Positions 32,399 through 41,131 of a stretch of DNA of 48,762 nucleotides are shown one piece after another; the stretch's first letter is position 1, and each line of letters starts with the position of its first letter. The notes under the pieces were generated by a model. The model was not told the DNA's origin and did not search any database. It saw only the letters and a list, made by a program, of their open reading frames with translations. Origin of the DNA: Beijerinckiaceae bacterium (lineage in GTDB: Bacteria > Pseudomonadota > Alphaproteobacteria > Rhizobiales > Beijerinckiaceae); contig CANJPM010000007.1 in assembly GCA_947476075.1 (NCBI GenBank), positions 1 through 48,762 on the forward strand. The letters run 5' to 3'. The position numbers and the translations under genes were made by a program.

Positions 32399-32866
32399 AT
32401 GAAACAGCCTGTATTCCTGACCGCACTTGTTGCGCTGGCGCTGACAAGTCAGTTTTCCGGGCAATTTGCCGGTGCGCAAAAAGCGTATGGCCAGGACGTG
32501 GCGCAGCAGGCCGCCGAGCCGCGTGACGGACGCTACGCCATTCACCCCACGGCTGACGGTTTCGTGCGGCTGGATACGCGCACCGGAACGCTCTCCCATT
32601 GCCGCGCCTCCAGCGACGGCGTGCAATGCCGCACCAGCGCCGACGAGCGCGTCGCGCTCGACGCCGAGATCGACCGCTTGACGAAAGATAACGCTGATTT
32701 GCGTCGTAAGCTGGCGACCGCTACCGATCAGGCGCCGACCGCCCGTTTGCGCAATGCGTTGCCCACCGACGAGGAGGTCAACCGCGCAATGGGCTGGATG
32801 GAAAGCTTCATGCGACGCATGATGCGCATGATGCGGGACGAAAACCCGCCGGGCGAACGCCTGTAG
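32399..32866 (+). CDS. Small exported hypothetical protein with a coiled coil
   Basis: The 155-residue protein has a signal peptide (KQPVFLTALVALALTSQ, cleavage probably after the AGA near residue 25). A domain RYAIHPTADGFVRLDTRTGTLSHC follows, with two cysteines spaced for a disulfide (SHC, VQC). A coiled coil (DAEIDRLTKDNADLRRKLA) is near 90-110, and an unusual Met/Arg-rich amphipathic helix (MGWMESFMRRMMRMMRDE) is near the C-terminus. The ATG at 32399 has GGAGA upstream; the frame extends further upstream without merit. It is probably cotranscribed with the next gene. Function unknown; probably periplasmic. Confidence 0.82.
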   Translation: MKQPVFLTALVALALTSQFSGQFAGAQKAYGQDVAQQAAEPRDGRYAIHPTADGFVRLDTRTGTLSHCRASSDGVQCRTSADERVALDAEIDRLTKDNADLRRKLATATDQAPTARLRNALPTDEEVNRAMGWMESFMRRMMRMMRDENPPGERL

Positions 32867-32911
32867 GCGCTGATTTTTAAAGACGATGATTGCAAACAGA
32901 GAGAGAGCCCA

Positions 32912-33262
32912 ATGACTGAACGCATAGATCCCTCCCGCCCTGAAGGTTGGGAGGGCGCGCGCTGGGACGAGGCGGCCCGCGCCAGCGCTCGTCCGGGAGA
33001 GCCTGCGCTGGAGCGCTTTCTGGGCGGCTCGCCCCTTGCGGTGCTGGTGAGGCTGATCGTGATTTCGCTGATCGTCGGGGCGCTGCTGATGTGGCTCGAT
33101 GTCCATCCGACTGAGATTTTCCGCTCGGTGGAGCGCCTGTTTTATCGCATCTGGCTGATGGGTTTTGACGCCATACGCGAAGTGCTGGCCTATATCCTGG
33201 CGGGAGCCGTGATCGTGCTGCCGATATGGTTTGTGCTGCGGCTGTTGAACTTCCGCAAATAG
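32912..33262 (+). CDS. Small inner membrane protein (possibly DUF6460 family)
   Basis: The 116-residue protein has a polar N-terminus (1-38) and two transmembrane helices (about 45-65, LVRLIVISLIVGALLMWLDV; about 90-112, VLAYILAGAVIVLPIWFVLRLL). FLGGSPLAVLVRL before the first helix is a conserved-looking block that I associate, without certainty, with DUF6460 proteins of Hyphomicrobiales. The ribosome site AGAGAGAG precedes the ATG. It follows the exported coiled-coil protein by 45 bases and is likely in one operon with it. Function unknown. Confidence 0.8.
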   Translation: MTERIDPSRPEGWEGARWDEAARASARPGEPALERFLGGSPLAVLVRLIVISLIVGALLMWLDVHPTEIFRSVERLFYRIWLMGFDAIREVLAYILAGAVIVLPIWFVLRLLNFRK

Positions 33263-33270
33263 GGCTGATG

Positions 33271-33290
33271 TGGGCGGCTCAGGCCGCCCA
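33271..33290. terminator. Hairpin between convergent gene ends (possible bidirectional terminator)
   Basis: TGGGCGGC (33271-33278) and GCCGCCCA (33283-33290) pair perfectly around TCAG. It lies just after the small membrane protein gene and overlaps the last codons of pyrD. There is no T-tract on either side, so termination strength is uncertain. Confidence 0.4.
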
Positions 33291-34355
33291 TTGCTCCGCC
33301 TTGCGGCCAATAAGCGACGACAGGTTCGGCAATCCTTCTGCATTGAGACGGTCGGCCAATCCCTTGTTGATTTCGGTCACAAGATTTGGGCCATGATAGA
33401 CGAGCGCCGAGTAAAGCTGGATCAGCGACGCGCCAGCCTCAAGCTTTGATAATGCGGTTTCGGCATCCTGCACGCCCCCGACGCCAACCAGCGGGAATTG
33501 TCCCTCGACGCGCTGATACGTCTGCGCCAGAACGCGGGTTGAGGCTGCAAACAAGGGCTTTCCTGATAATCCGCCGCTTTCGCGCGCTTGCGACGAGATC
33601 AATAATTGCGAACGTGCGATCGTTGTGTTCGAGACGATCATGCCGTCGATGCCGCGCGCGCGCGAAACGGCTACAATATCGTCAAGTTCGGACTCGCTGA
33701 GATCGGGCGCGATTTTCAGCAATACCGGCTTGCGGCCAAAGCGCTCGTGCAGACGGTCGCGGGCGTCGAGCGTGCGCGCCAGCAAATCGTCGAGCGCCGC
33801 GCGCTGTTGCAGATCGCGCAGGCCCGGCGTGTTGGGCGAGGAAATGTTGATGGTGAAATAACTGGCCACATCCGCAAACGCCGCTATTCCGGCCACATAA
33901 TCGGCGGCCCTGTCAAACGCGTCCTTGTTGGCGCCGACGTTGACGCCGATCACGCCTTTGGGGCCAGCGCGTTTGACCAGCCGGTCATGAACGATTTCAT
34001 GCCCCTCGCTGTTGAAGCCAAAGCGATTGATGACCGCCTCGTCCTCCACCAGACGAAACAGGCGCGGGCGCGGATTGCCTGGCTGGGGGGCCGGCGTGAC
34101 GGTGCCGATCTCGACAAAGCCAAATCCAATGCGCAGGAGCGCGCCGGGAACGTCTGCGCCTTTGTCAAAGCCAGCCGCCATGCCGACGGGATTGGGAAAA
34201 CGCAAGCCAAAGACCGTTGACGCCAGCCGCTCGTCGGCGGGCGGCGCCGATGGCAAGGGCGTCAGGCGCAGAGCCTTGATGGTGGCTGAATGGGCGTCCT
34301 CGGGATCCATAGCGAACAGGAACGGGCGCGACAGCGCACCCAGAAAACGCATCAT
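33279..34355 (-). CDS. pyrD: Dihydroorotate dehydrogenase (quinone), class 2
   Basis: The 358-residue enzyme of pyrimidine synthesis oxidises dihydroorotate to orotate and passes electrons to membrane quinone. Class 2 features are an N-terminal amphipathic helix for membrane contact (MRFLGALSRPFLFAMDPEDAH) and FMN-site motifs PNPVGMAAGFDKGA (54-67) and IEIGT-like VEIGTVTP. The catalytic serine is in NISSPNTPGLR (170-180), and C-terminal VGVGGV and GASLIQLYSALVYHGP are present. The start overlaps the stop of the DUF952 gene (ATGA). This coupling with DUF952 is frequent in the order. Confidence 0.97.
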   Translation of the reverse strand: MMRFLGALSRPFLFAMDPEDAHSATIKALRLTPLPSAPPADERLASTVFGLRFPNPVGMAAGFDKGADVPGALLRIGFGFVEIGTVTPAPQPGNPRPRLFRLVEDEAVINRFGFNSEGHEIVHDRLVKRAGPKGVIGVNVGANKDAFDRAADYVAGIAAFADVASYFTINISSPNTPGLRDLQQRAALDDLLARTLDARDRLHERFGRKPVLLKIAPDLSESELDDIVAVSRARGIDGMIVSNTTIARSQLLISSQARESGGLSGKPLFAASTRVLAQTYQRVEGQFPLVGVGGVQDAETALSKLEAGASLIQLYSALVYHGPNLVTEINKGLADRLNAEGLPNLSSLIGRKAEQWAA

Positions 34356-34696
34356 GACGTTAGACCCGCAAAATCATGCGAGCCGTCGGCCCGCATCGGC
34401 AAAGGCTTCGCCCACAAGACTTCCCCAATGAGGAACGGTCTGTAGAGATGGGGAAACAATTGTCCGCCGCGCGAGGGCTCCCATTTGAGCGCTTCGCCAA
34501 GCAGTGCGTCGTCGAGAGCAATCAGCAGCAGGTCGCCGCGTCCCGCAAAATGCTTGTCCGCCGTCTCCTGCGCCTGTGCGCCTGTGGAGAAGTGAATGTA
34601 GCCGTCCGCCAGATCGATGGGGGCGCCGTCGAATTGTCCGCTGGCCTGCGCCGCGCGCCATTCTTCCTGCGATGCGATTTTGTAAATCAAAGTCAC
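34352..34696 (-). CDS. DUF952 family protein
   Basis: The 114-residue small protein belongs to DUF952 (glutathione-S-transferase-like in some annotations). It begins TLIYKIASQEEWRAAQASGQFDGAPIDLADGYIHFSTGAQAQETADKHF, where the GYIHFS block is the family signature, and ends with PHLYRPFLIGEVLWAKPL. The start is a GTG at 34696 with GGAGATTCAC directly upstream; a longer frame from 34747 lacks family similarity. It overlaps pyrD by 4 bases and is probably cotranscribed. No enzymatic function is established for the family. Confidence 0.9.
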   Translation of the reverse strand: MTLIYKIASQEEWRAAQASGQFDGAPIDLADGYIHFSTGAQAQETADKHFAGRGDLLLIALDDALLGEALKWEPSRGGQLFPHLYRPFLIGEVLWAKPLPMRADGSHDFAGLTS

Positions 34697-34863
34697 GTGA
34701 ATCTCCAGATTGCGCGCGACCGTACAGGGGCGCGAGCCGTGCCGCAATTATCTGCGCGCGCTCTCCCTCAAGTCTGGCTTGCGTTATTTGGCCGAAAGGG
34801 ATAAAAACCTATTGTCAGGATATCTTTCAAAGCGACGTGTTTTATTTCCCCTGCGGAGGACGC

Positions 34864-35490
34864 ATGCTGTCTCATGATCAGGTGTGGGCAGCCGTTGACG
34901 CGCTCGCCGAGCGCCACGGCATGACCGCCTCCGGGCTGGCGCGCAAGGCCGGGCTCGACGCCACGACGTTCAACCGCTCCAAGCGGAGCGGCGGCGATGG
35001 CCGATTGCGCTGGCCCTCAACCGAATCAATCGCCAAAATCCTGGAGGCCACCGGCGCAGGGCTTGAGGAATTCGTGGCCCTGATGGGCGGGCGGAGCGAG
35101 AGCGCCCAGCGCATTCCCCTGATCGGCATGGCGCAAGCGGGCAGCGGCGGCTTCTTTGACGACGCCGGCTTTCCGGTTGGCGGCGGCTGGGAGGAGATCG
35201 CGTTTCCCAATGTGCTGGACGAAAACGCCTATGCGCTGGAGATTTCCGGCGATTCCATGCAGCCGCTCTATCGCGACGGCGACGTCATCATCGTTTCCCC
35301 AGCCAGCTCCGTGCGCCGGGGCGACCGCGTGGTGGTGAAAACGAAAGAGGGCGAGGTGCTGGCCAAGGAGCTGAAGCGCAAAACAGCGCGCACGCTGGAG
35401 CTGAAATCGCTCAACGCCGAACACCCCGACCGCACCTTCGATCTGGACCAGATCGCATGGATGGCCCGCGTGATGTGGGCGGCGCAATAG
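34864..35490 (+). CDS. S24/LexA-like transcriptional repressor with N-terminal HTH
   Basis: This 208-residue regulator has a helix-turn-helix at about residues 18-65 (MTASGLARKAGLDATTFNRSKR), a linker, and an S24 peptidase domain. The Ser-Lys dyad is S131 (ISGDSMQPL) and K168 (EVLAKEL). A92-G93 (MAQAGSGG), about 38 residues before the serine, is a possible self-cleavage bond as in LexA and CI. GCGGAGGA precedes the ATG. An imperfect dyad TTG-N13-CAA with AG/CT inner arms (34812-34830), 34-52 bases upstream, may be an operator. It is monocistronic, ending in a terminator at 35578. It resembles chromosomal CI-like regulators, not the housekeeping LexA. Target genes unknown. Confidence 0.9.
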   Translation: MLSHDQVWAAVDALAERHGMTASGLARKAGLDATTFNRSKRSGGDGRLRWPSTESIAKILEATGAGLEEFVALMGGRSESAQRIPLIGMAQAGSGGFFDDAGFPVGGGWEEIAFPNVLDENAYALEISGDSMQPLYRDGDVIIVSPASSVRRGDRVVVKTKEGEVLAKELKRKTARTLELKSLNAEHPDRTFDLDQIAWMARVMWAAQ

Positions 35491-35577
35491 GTGGCTGCGT
35501 CAGGCGCCTTGAAAATCGCGCCGTTTTAAGGTAATCATAAAACTAAATGGATTGGGGTTCGTCCAGGTCGGCGTTGC

Positions 35578-35607
35578 GGCCTCACCGAAAGGTGAGGCCT
35601 TTCGCTT
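35578..35607 (+). terminator. Rho-independent terminator after the S24 regulator
   Basis: GGCCTCACC (35578-35586) and GGTGAGGCC (35591-35599) form a 9-bp stem with a GAAA tetraloop, followed by TTTCGCTTTTT. It marks the end of the rightward S24 transcript and abuts the 3' end of the DUF3800 gene. Confidence 0.88.
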
Positions 35608-35608
35608 T

Positions 35609-36394
35609 TTACGGAAAGATTTTAAGGCCGTAGGGTAACTCTCCCTTTTTTGTTCCAATTGGTCCGGTCCAAATCTTTTCTTTTATGATCTCGAATGCGC
35701 GATTCGCCTGCTCGGGTCGCAGAACGCTTAGTCCCGTTGGGCGGGCTATCAAATCTGCAATCTGCAAGCCGCTCGAATTCGTCATCTTCGATGCAAAAAC
35801 AATTTCGAATTGAGGCACGGCGTCTGACCCGTCGGAGGCCTGAAGCTGATGCTGCCCCGCCGTGATGCGCTGGAATTCAAGTTCAAGCTGCTTGTCTTCC
35901 TTGCCGCTCCCCTCTTTCTCGCGCGGGCTGCGCGCCTCACAAACCACATGCGTCTTTCCAATAATGTCTCCTGCTTCTTTCAATAGCTGGTTGGCTTTCT
36001 CGAGGCAGAACAGGAGTGCGATGTGGTAGGGGTTCATCGGGCTGGCGTATTTTTTCTTCAGTCGATCTTTTCGGACAACGACGCTCAACACTGTCATCGG
36101 CGCTTCTGCGATAATGGTCGTTAGTTCTTCCATGAATTTTTTTCTTAGATCGTCATATTGAAGAAACGCAAACTTCGATTTTCTTTTAGCAATTTCGTTT
36201 TCGTGCAAAATGATCAGATCGTGTCCAACCCACCTGAATTTGAACTCTTGCAGTTGTGGCACTGATATTAAAGTATAATCATCTTTCTTAAAGATACAGA
36301 AAGAGAGGACAAAAACAGGATAGTCGGGGTCTATCGACTGCAAGCTGTGATCGCCGCTTTCATCTACATAAATGATATAATTGCTAAATTTCAT
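35609..36394 (-). CDS. DUF3800 domain protein, AT-richer than its surroundings
   Basis: The 261-residue protein starts FSNYIIYVDESGDHS; the DESGD motif near residues 11-15 is the DUF3800 signature (RNase H-like fold predicted for the family). HENEIAKRKSKFAFL and VCEARSPREKEGSGKEDKQLELEF contain further acidic residues, and a late LQIADLIARPTG is also typical. Base composition drops sharply here (runs such as GAATTTTTTTCTTAG), unlike every neighbour, which points to horizontal acquisition. It is flanked by the S24 terminator on one side and a TauE/SafE gene on the other, with no transposase or recombinase. DUF3800 genes are often seen in mobile or defence contexts; its biochemical role is not established. 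Confidence 0.88.
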   Translation of the reverse strand: MKFSNYIIYVDESGDHSLQSIDPDYPVFVLSFCIFKKDDYTLISVPQLQEFKFRWVGHDLIILHENEIAKRKSKFAFLQYDDLRKKFMEELTTIIAEAPMTVLSVVVRKDRLKKKYASPMNPYHIALLFCLEKANQLLKEAGDIIGKTHVVCEARSPREKEGSGKEDKQLELEFQRITAGQHQLQASDGSDAVPQFEIVFASKMTNSSGLQIADLIARPTGLSVLRPEQANRAFEIIKEKIWTGPIGTKKGELPYGLKIFP

Positions 36395-36461
36395 GCAGCT
36401 AACTTATGCGGACGAAGAGGCTTGGAGAAATTCAGTCTCCCAGCTTATGCACAGCTTCAGC

Positions 36462-37214
36462 TTATGTGTCCATAACCAGCAGCCACAACCCGCGCGCGAC
36501 ATAAATGGCGCTCATCCCGTAGATGAGCCATTTCGTCCATTTGCGAAAACTGTCGTCAGTCAGCCGGTTCAGCAGCCGCACCGCCGCCGATCCGCCGGCG
36601 AAGGTCAACAGCACGCAAACGAGAAACAATTCTACGGGCAGGTTTTCGCCGCCTTCAAGCGCCGCCAGTCCAAAATAGAGAAACCGCATCGCCTGCGAGA
36701 AAAGAAGCGTAAACGCTTTCGTCGCTACTATCGCATAGCGGCTGAGGGGACTGTTTTGAAAAAACATGTCGAGTACGTTGCCCGCGCCGCCCACTGCGAT
36801 CTGCAGGATCATCGCGATGAAGCCGCAGAGCAGCGCCATGCCGCGTTTGCTAATGTCCGGACGCCAGCGTTTGGGCAGCATGTCGCCGATGAACGGCGTC
36901 AGTCCGAGTCCGAGATAAACGACGGGCTTGGAAGGCACGAACAGGATCACCAGCATGACGCCCATGCCCGCCATCGAGCCGATGACGTAGCGCAGCGACA
37001 GGCCCCAATCGATGTGCTTGCGCCACAGGCCCGCCCGCCAAGCGCCCGATGAAAACATCAGCGCCGAAAACATTGTCATGGCCGCGCTGACGGGCATGAA
37101 ACACAGCAGCACCGCCAATACGATCTGCCCGCCCGCCATGCCGAAAATGCCCGACAGAAACGCGCCCGTAAAAGTGGCGGTCGCGATGCTGAATCCGGCG
37201 AACAGGGAGATCAT
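36462..37214 (-). CDS. TauE/SafE-family permease (second, unrelated copy)
   Basis: The 250-residue membrane protein has seven or eight hydrophobic segments and the family motif GAFLSGIFGMAGGQIVLAVLL (about residues 18-38). It is shorter than the 308-residue homologue at 20921 and has no TIGR02186 partner. The substrate is unknown; sulfonates, sulfite or other small anions are the family's known range. It stands between DUF3800 (downstream, same strand, 67 bases away) and lysK. The 3' end carries a direct repeat CAGCTTATG at 36441-36449 and 36458-36466. Confidence 0.88.
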   Translation of the reverse strand: MISLFAGFSIATATFTGAFLSGIFGMAGGQIVLAVLLCFMPVSAAMTMFSALMFSSGAWRAGLWRKHIDWGLSLRYVIGSMAGMGVMLVILFVPSKPVVYLGLGLTPFIGDMLPKRWRPDISKRGMALLCGFIAMILQIAVGGAGNVLDMFFQNSPLSRYAIVATKAFTLLFSQAMRFLYFGLAALEGGENLPVELFLVCVLLTFAGGSAAVRLLNRLTDDSFRKWTKWLIYGMSAIYVARGLWLLVMDT

Positions 37215-37237
37215 CTATTCTTGCTTCCAACCCTTGA

Positions 37238-37265
37238 GCGCGGCGTTTATCCGCCGCGCATTTTT
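37238..37265. terminator. Strong hairpin with T-tract between lysK and the TauE/SafE gene
   Basis: GCGCGGCG (37238-37245) and CGCCGCGC (37252-37259) pair around TTTATC, followed on the plus strand by ATTTTT. Both neighbouring genes read leftward, so the T-run is on the wrong strand for ending lysK transcription. It is oriented to stop antisense transcripts entering lysK. It may still slow polymerase on the minus strand. Confidence 0.5.
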
Positions 37266-37274
37266 ATTGCTGCT

Positions 37275-39011
37275 CTAGTTTCCACGCGCTTCCAGAAAAG
37301 CCTCGTGGCCAGCCTTCAAATCGCCCGCCAGCGCTTTTGCGATCAGCGCGCGCGTTTCATTCACGCCGTAGAGTGCGACGAACGAGCCAAAGCGCGGCCC
37401 GCGATTCTCCCCAAGCAGCACTTGATAGAGCATGTTGAACCAATCGTTCGACACGCCTGGGCGCTCGGGCGTGGCGCCCTTGGCCTTCAAATCCTGATAG
37501 CGCGGAATGGGGCGCGCAACGTCGTAAAGCCCGCCCTGAATGTCCTCGCCGCTGGCGCCTGCGGGCAGGCTTGCAAGCATGGAATCAAGCTGGCGCAGTG
37601 CGTCTCCCTCCACATCGTCAGGCAGGCGATAGGTTTTGGCGGGGCGCACAAAATCGCGGAAATAGGTGACCGCGTAGCCCACCATTGCATCAAGGCGTGG
37701 ATGCGTATGCGCCGAGGCCGACGGCGCATAGCGGCGCAGAAAGCCCCACAGCACAGCGGGACCTTCGCTATTGGCGACAGCGGCCAGATTGAGCAGCATC
37801 GCGAATGTGATGACAGTGGCCGGCTGACCGCCGCTGGCGTCTTGCAGCGTTTCGGGCAAGGGCGGCTCGCCTGAATGGATGTGCCAGACCGGATTGCCGA
37901 GGCGCTGCTTCCAGTCCTGCTTCTGGTATCCGGCGAGAAATTGCAGATATTCGTCGACCGCGCGCGGGATCACGTCAAAGTGCAGACGCTTGGCCTCGCG
38001 TGGCTTTTGATACATGAACAGCGACAGAGATTCCGGGCTGGCGTAGGTCAGCCATTCCTCAATCGTCAGGCCGTTGCCTTTCGACTTGGAGATCTTCTGG
38101 CCCTTCTCGTCGAGAAACAGCTCGTAGTTAAAGCCTTCCGGCGGCGTGCCGCCCAAAGCGCGCACGATGCCCGCCGACAGTTTTACCGAATCGATCAGGT
38201 CTTTGCCGGCCATCTCATAATCAATGTTGAGGGCATACCAGCGCATCGCCCAATCAGGCTTCCATTGCAGCTTGCAATGGCCCCCCGTCACCAGCGTTTC
38301 AAAACGCTCGTTATTGGCTGGATCGCGCCACGTGATCGTGCCTGCCTCCACGTTCATGGAATCGATTGCAACCTGCATCACCACGCCCGTTTTGGGATGG
38401 ACCGGCAGGAACGGGCAATAGGTGGCGGCGCGCTCTTCGCGCAAGGAGGGCAGCATGATCTTCTGCACGTCCTCAAAGCGCGCCAGCATGTGCAGGAGGG
38501 CGGCGTCGAAACGACCGGAAGAATAATAATCGGTTGAGGACGCGAATTCGTAATCGAAGCCGAAGCGGTCGAGGAAGTCGCGCAGCATCGCGTTGTTGTG
38601 ATGCGCGAAGCTTTCAAACTTGTTGAACGGATCGGGAATAGACGTCAGCGGCTTGCCAAGGTGTTGGGTCAGCATCTCCTTGTTTGGCACGTTGTCGGGC
38701 ACTTTGCGCAGTCCGTCCATATCGTCGGAGAAGGCGATCAGGCGCGTCTTCACGGCGCCTTGCGTCAACACTTCGAATGCGCGGCGCACCATGCTGGTGC
38801 GGGCGACCTCGCCAAACGTGCCGATGTGCGGCAGGCCCGAGGGGCCGTAGCCGGTTTCGAAAATGATCTCTTTCTGTCCGGTGCGCTCTATGCGGGCGAC
38901 GAGTTTGCGCGCCTCCTCAAACGGCCAGGCGGCGGAGGCGCCTGCGGCTTCGACAAGAGAGACAGCAGCAGCGGCGGCCGGCGACGCGGCCAACCCTTGA
39001 GAAGACGACAT
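37275..39011 (-). CDS. lysK: Lysyl-tRNA synthetase, class I
   Basis: The 578-residue class I enzyme, characteristic of alphaproteobacteria, spirochaetes and archaea, replaces the class II LysS form. The HIGH-like PHIG is at 61-64 ([13 protein letters not shown]) and the KMSKS-like KISKS at 306-310 ([13 protein letters not shown]). The C-terminal helical anticodon-binding part is complete. The ATG at 39011 (MSSSQGLA) begins at the family start and has AGGG upstream; an in-frame ATG at 39062 would add a basic 17-residue tail without support. It charges tRNA-Lys in the cytosol. Confidence 0.96.
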   Translation of the reverse strand: MSSSQGLAASPAAAAAVSLVEAAGASAAWPFEEARKLVARIERTGQKEIIFETGYGPSGLPHIGTFGEVARTSMVRRAFEVLTQGAVKTRLIAFSDDMDGLRKVPDNVPNKEMLTQHLGKPLTSIPDPFNKFESFAHHNNAMLRDFLDRFGFDYEFASSTDYYSSGRFDAALLHMLARFEDVQKIMLPSLREERAATYCPFLPVHPKTGVVMQVAIDSMNVEAGTITWRDPANNERFETLVTGGHCKLQWKPDWAMRWYALNIDYEMAGKDLIDSVKLSAGIVRALGGTPPEGFNYELFLDEKGQKISKSKGNGLTIEEWLTYASPESLSLFMYQKPREAKRLHFDVIPRAVDEYLQFLAGYQKQDWKQRLGNPVWHIHSGEPPLPETLQDASGGQPATVITFAMLLNLAAVANSEGPAVLWGFLRRYAPSASAHTHPRLDAMVGYAVTYFRDFVRPAKTYRLPDDVEGDALRQLDSMLASLPAGASGEDIQGGLYDVARPIPRYQDLKAKGATPERPGVSNDWFNMLYQVLLGENRGPRFGSFVALYGVNETRALIAKALAGDLKAGHEAFLEARGN

Positions 39012-39083
39012 GAGGGAACCCTGAGCATGGCGCCAGGATGACTTGCGACGCCGCGCGCACACTAGGTTTGGGGTGGCGCGGCG

Positions 39084-41099
39084 TCAATCTTGCGTGCTTG
39101 CTTGCAAGGGGTGTCGCCCGGGGAATTGCAGCGCGCTTCCGGGCGAACGGCGCGATGAGCGCGCGTGGCCGTGGCTGGTCTTGGCCCAATAATAGGGGTT
39201 GACGAGCAGGTCGATCAGCGCCCGCCAGGCGGCGACCGAGAGCAGCAGCCAATAGACCGGCGTCAAAACAAGCCATGGCGCCAGCCCGATCAACCCGCGC
39301 CTTGCCATGCCCAGAATTGCGCTCCACAGGCCGCACGCGATTCCAATCGTCCACAAGGCGCACCAGAGGGTCGAGGCGGCCAGCTCCACCGGCGCGCCTG
39401 GCGAGAGCAATTGGCCGCGCATGGCGGCCTCCCATGCGGCGATGGCGAAGCCCGGACCCAGCATCGGGCCGATGAGCGCGCCCGCCACCAGCCCCAGCGC
39501 CGCCAGCGTGCGCGCGCCTCCCAGCTCGCCGCGTAATCGCGCGGGGGATCGCGAATGGGTGAGAAGCGTCTGCATCCAGCCCTTGAACCAGCGTCGGCGC
39601 TGGTTCATCCAGGCTTTGAGGCTTGCGGGCGCTTCCTCGTGCGTTGTGGAATCCAGCGCCTCGACCAGATAGCCATGGCGCGCCAGCCGCAGTCCCAGAT
39701 CGACGTCCTCGGTCACATTCCAGGCGTCCCAGCCGCCGATGCGACGCAGCGCTCCGGTGCGGAAATGGTTTGAAGTGCCGCCCAAAGGCACCGGCGCGCC
39801 AAGCCGGGCGAGGCCGGGATTGAAGGCGTCGAACAGCGCCGCATATTCCATCGCAAACAGTTTGGGCAACCAGCCGTCGCTGGTGTTGTCGATGGCGAGG
39901 CGCGCCTGAAGGCAGGCGACATTGGGCGGCAGCGCCGCGAACGCCGCCGCCGCTTTGCGTAATTGATCGGGCTCGGGCTCGTCTTCGGCGTCATAGACGA
40001 CGATCTGGCGCCCGCGCGCCAGCGCCAGCCCGATATTGAGCGCACGCGGCTTGGTGCGCGGAGCGCCGTCGGGCGCAATGATGATTTGATAGCGCGCCGG
40101 CAGACGCAGGCTCTCAAGCGCCGCGCGCGTGGCGTGATCGTCGATTTCGATCACGAGTTTGATGTCCAGCAAAACGCGCGGATAATCCAGCGCATCAAGG
40201 GCCGCCACAAGTTTGGCGGCGATGCGCGCTTCCTTGTAGAGCGCCACGATGATGGTGACGCTGGGCAGGTCAGCCTCTTTCAGCGGTGGGTGCTTTTCAG
40301 GCGGCGCCAGTGATTGCGCGTTGGCCAGCAGGCGCAGGCCGATGGAGACGCAAAGGATTCCTGCGAACACAAGTGCGAGCAAGCTTGCGGCGCTTGCATT
40401 CAGCGTGCTTGCGGCGCCCAGCGCCGCCAGCATCGCAAGCCATGCTTTCTGGCCTCTTGTGACAGCGGTTCGCGCACTCAATTCGGCGTCTATGTCGCTT
40501 AAGGCCTCGCTCGCCTCACGCGCCGCCTCATGTGCGAAGCGGCGCATGAGGGAAGCGCGCAGCGAGGTCGGGGAAGCCAGCATAAAATGATTGTCCAGCG
40601 CAAAGCCCTTTGCGCGCAGATGAACCAGATGCGTAATCTGCGCGCCGGCGGGGGATATGATCCAGCGTCGCCCATTTGCGCTTTTGTGGCTGGTCCATTG
40701 CGGCCCCGGCGCCAGCCCGGTCATTATGCTCTGCGGAAAAGCCGCTCCCGCTCCGGTGACGAACGGCGCCTGCAGCGAAGGCACATCGAGCCAGCGCGAC
40801 AGGCGCCGGTAATATTCGTCTTCGGAAATCCAGCCTTCGGCGAGCGCGACCTGTTCGGCTGAAATCTCGTGACGCGCTGCAATTTTGATCGCCGCCAGCA
40901 ATCGCTCGGGCCCGAGGCCTTGCAAAAGCCCCGCCTCGCGCAGGCACAGCAGCGAAACCGGGCCGGCGACGTCGTGCGGGCGCGCCGTGGCGCGCAAAGA
41001 CGGGGGCGAGGACGAGCGCAAAGACGACGACATGCGCAAACGCGCTGATCGCGCTCTGCGCACGCCGTCGTTTTGAGGTATGCTGACGATGTAATTCAT
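39084..41099 (-). CDS. GT2-family membrane glycosyltransferase (cellulose-synthase-like), N-terminal GspE/MshE-like domain
   Basis: The protein has up to 671 residues. An N-terminal MshEN-like module (LLAAIKIAARHEISAEQVALAEGWISEDEYYRRLSRWLDVP) is followed by two transmembrane helices near 225-265. The GT-A catalytic domain has DLPSVTIIVALYKEARIA, the DxD-like YDAEDEPEPDQL, TEDVDLGLRLARHGY and the processivity-type QRRRWFKGWMQT. Four further transmembrane helices complete it. It uses a nucleotide sugar at the inner membrane to build a beta-linked polymer or oligosaccharide; the product is unknown. The start is uncertain: ATG 41099 or ATG 41033 (MSSSLRSSS), neither with a clear ribosome site. 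No exporter or cyclic-di-GMP PilZ gene is adjacent. Confidence 0.88.
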   Translation of the reverse strand: MNYIVSIPQNDGVRRARSARLRMSSSLRSSSPPSLRATARPHDVAGPVSLLCLREAGLLQGLGPERLLAAIKIAARHEISAEQVALAEGWISEDEYYRRLSRWLDVPSLQAPFVTGAGAAFPQSIMTGLAPGPQWTSHKSANGRRWIISPAGAQITHLVHLRAKGFALDNHFMLASPTSLRASLMRRFAHEAAREASEALSDIDAELSARTAVTRGQKAWLAMLAALGAASTLNASAASLLALVFAGILCVSIGLRLLANAQSLAPPEKHPPLKEADLPSVTIIVALYKEARIAAKLVAALDALDYPRVLLDIKLVIEIDDHATRAALESLRLPARYQIIIAPDGAPRTKPRALNIGLALARGRQIVVYDAEDEPEPDQLRKAAAAFAALPPNVACLQARLAIDNTSDGWLPKLFAMEYAALFDAFNPGLARLGAPVPLGGTSNHFRTGALRRIGGWDAWNVTEDVDLGLRLARHGYLVEALDSTTHEEAPASLKAWMNQRRRWFKGWMQTLLTHSRSPARLRGELGGARTLAALGLVAGALIGPMLGPGFAIAAWEAAMRGQLLSPGAPVELAASTLWCALWTIGIACGLWSAILGMARRGLIGLAPWLVLTPVYWLLLSVAAWRALIDLLVNPYYWAKTSHGHARSSRRSPGSALQFPGRHPLQASTQD

Positions 41100-41107
41100 C
41101 GCGGAAC

Positions 41108-41131
41108 GCCGACGCCAAAAAAAGCGTCGGC
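41108..41131. promoter_or_regulatory. Palindrome in the divergent GT2 / binding-protein promoter
   Basis: GCCGACGC (41108-41115) and GCGTCGGC (41124-41131) are perfect arms around CAAAAAAA. The region between the divergent starts at 41099 and 41160 is only 60 bases, so the palindrome must overlap both promoters or leaders. It could be an operator shared by the two genes or a hairpin in the plus-strand leader. Confidence 0.45.

Noticed and set aside
35491-35577. Small RNA candidate upstream of the terminator at 35578
   Set aside because: No promoter of its own and no recognisable RNA family; most simply the 3' UTR of the S24 regulator mRNA.
41102-41112. Second IclR operator
   Set aside because: Only one half (GCGGAACGCCG) matches; the palindrome there has different arms (GCCGACGC).
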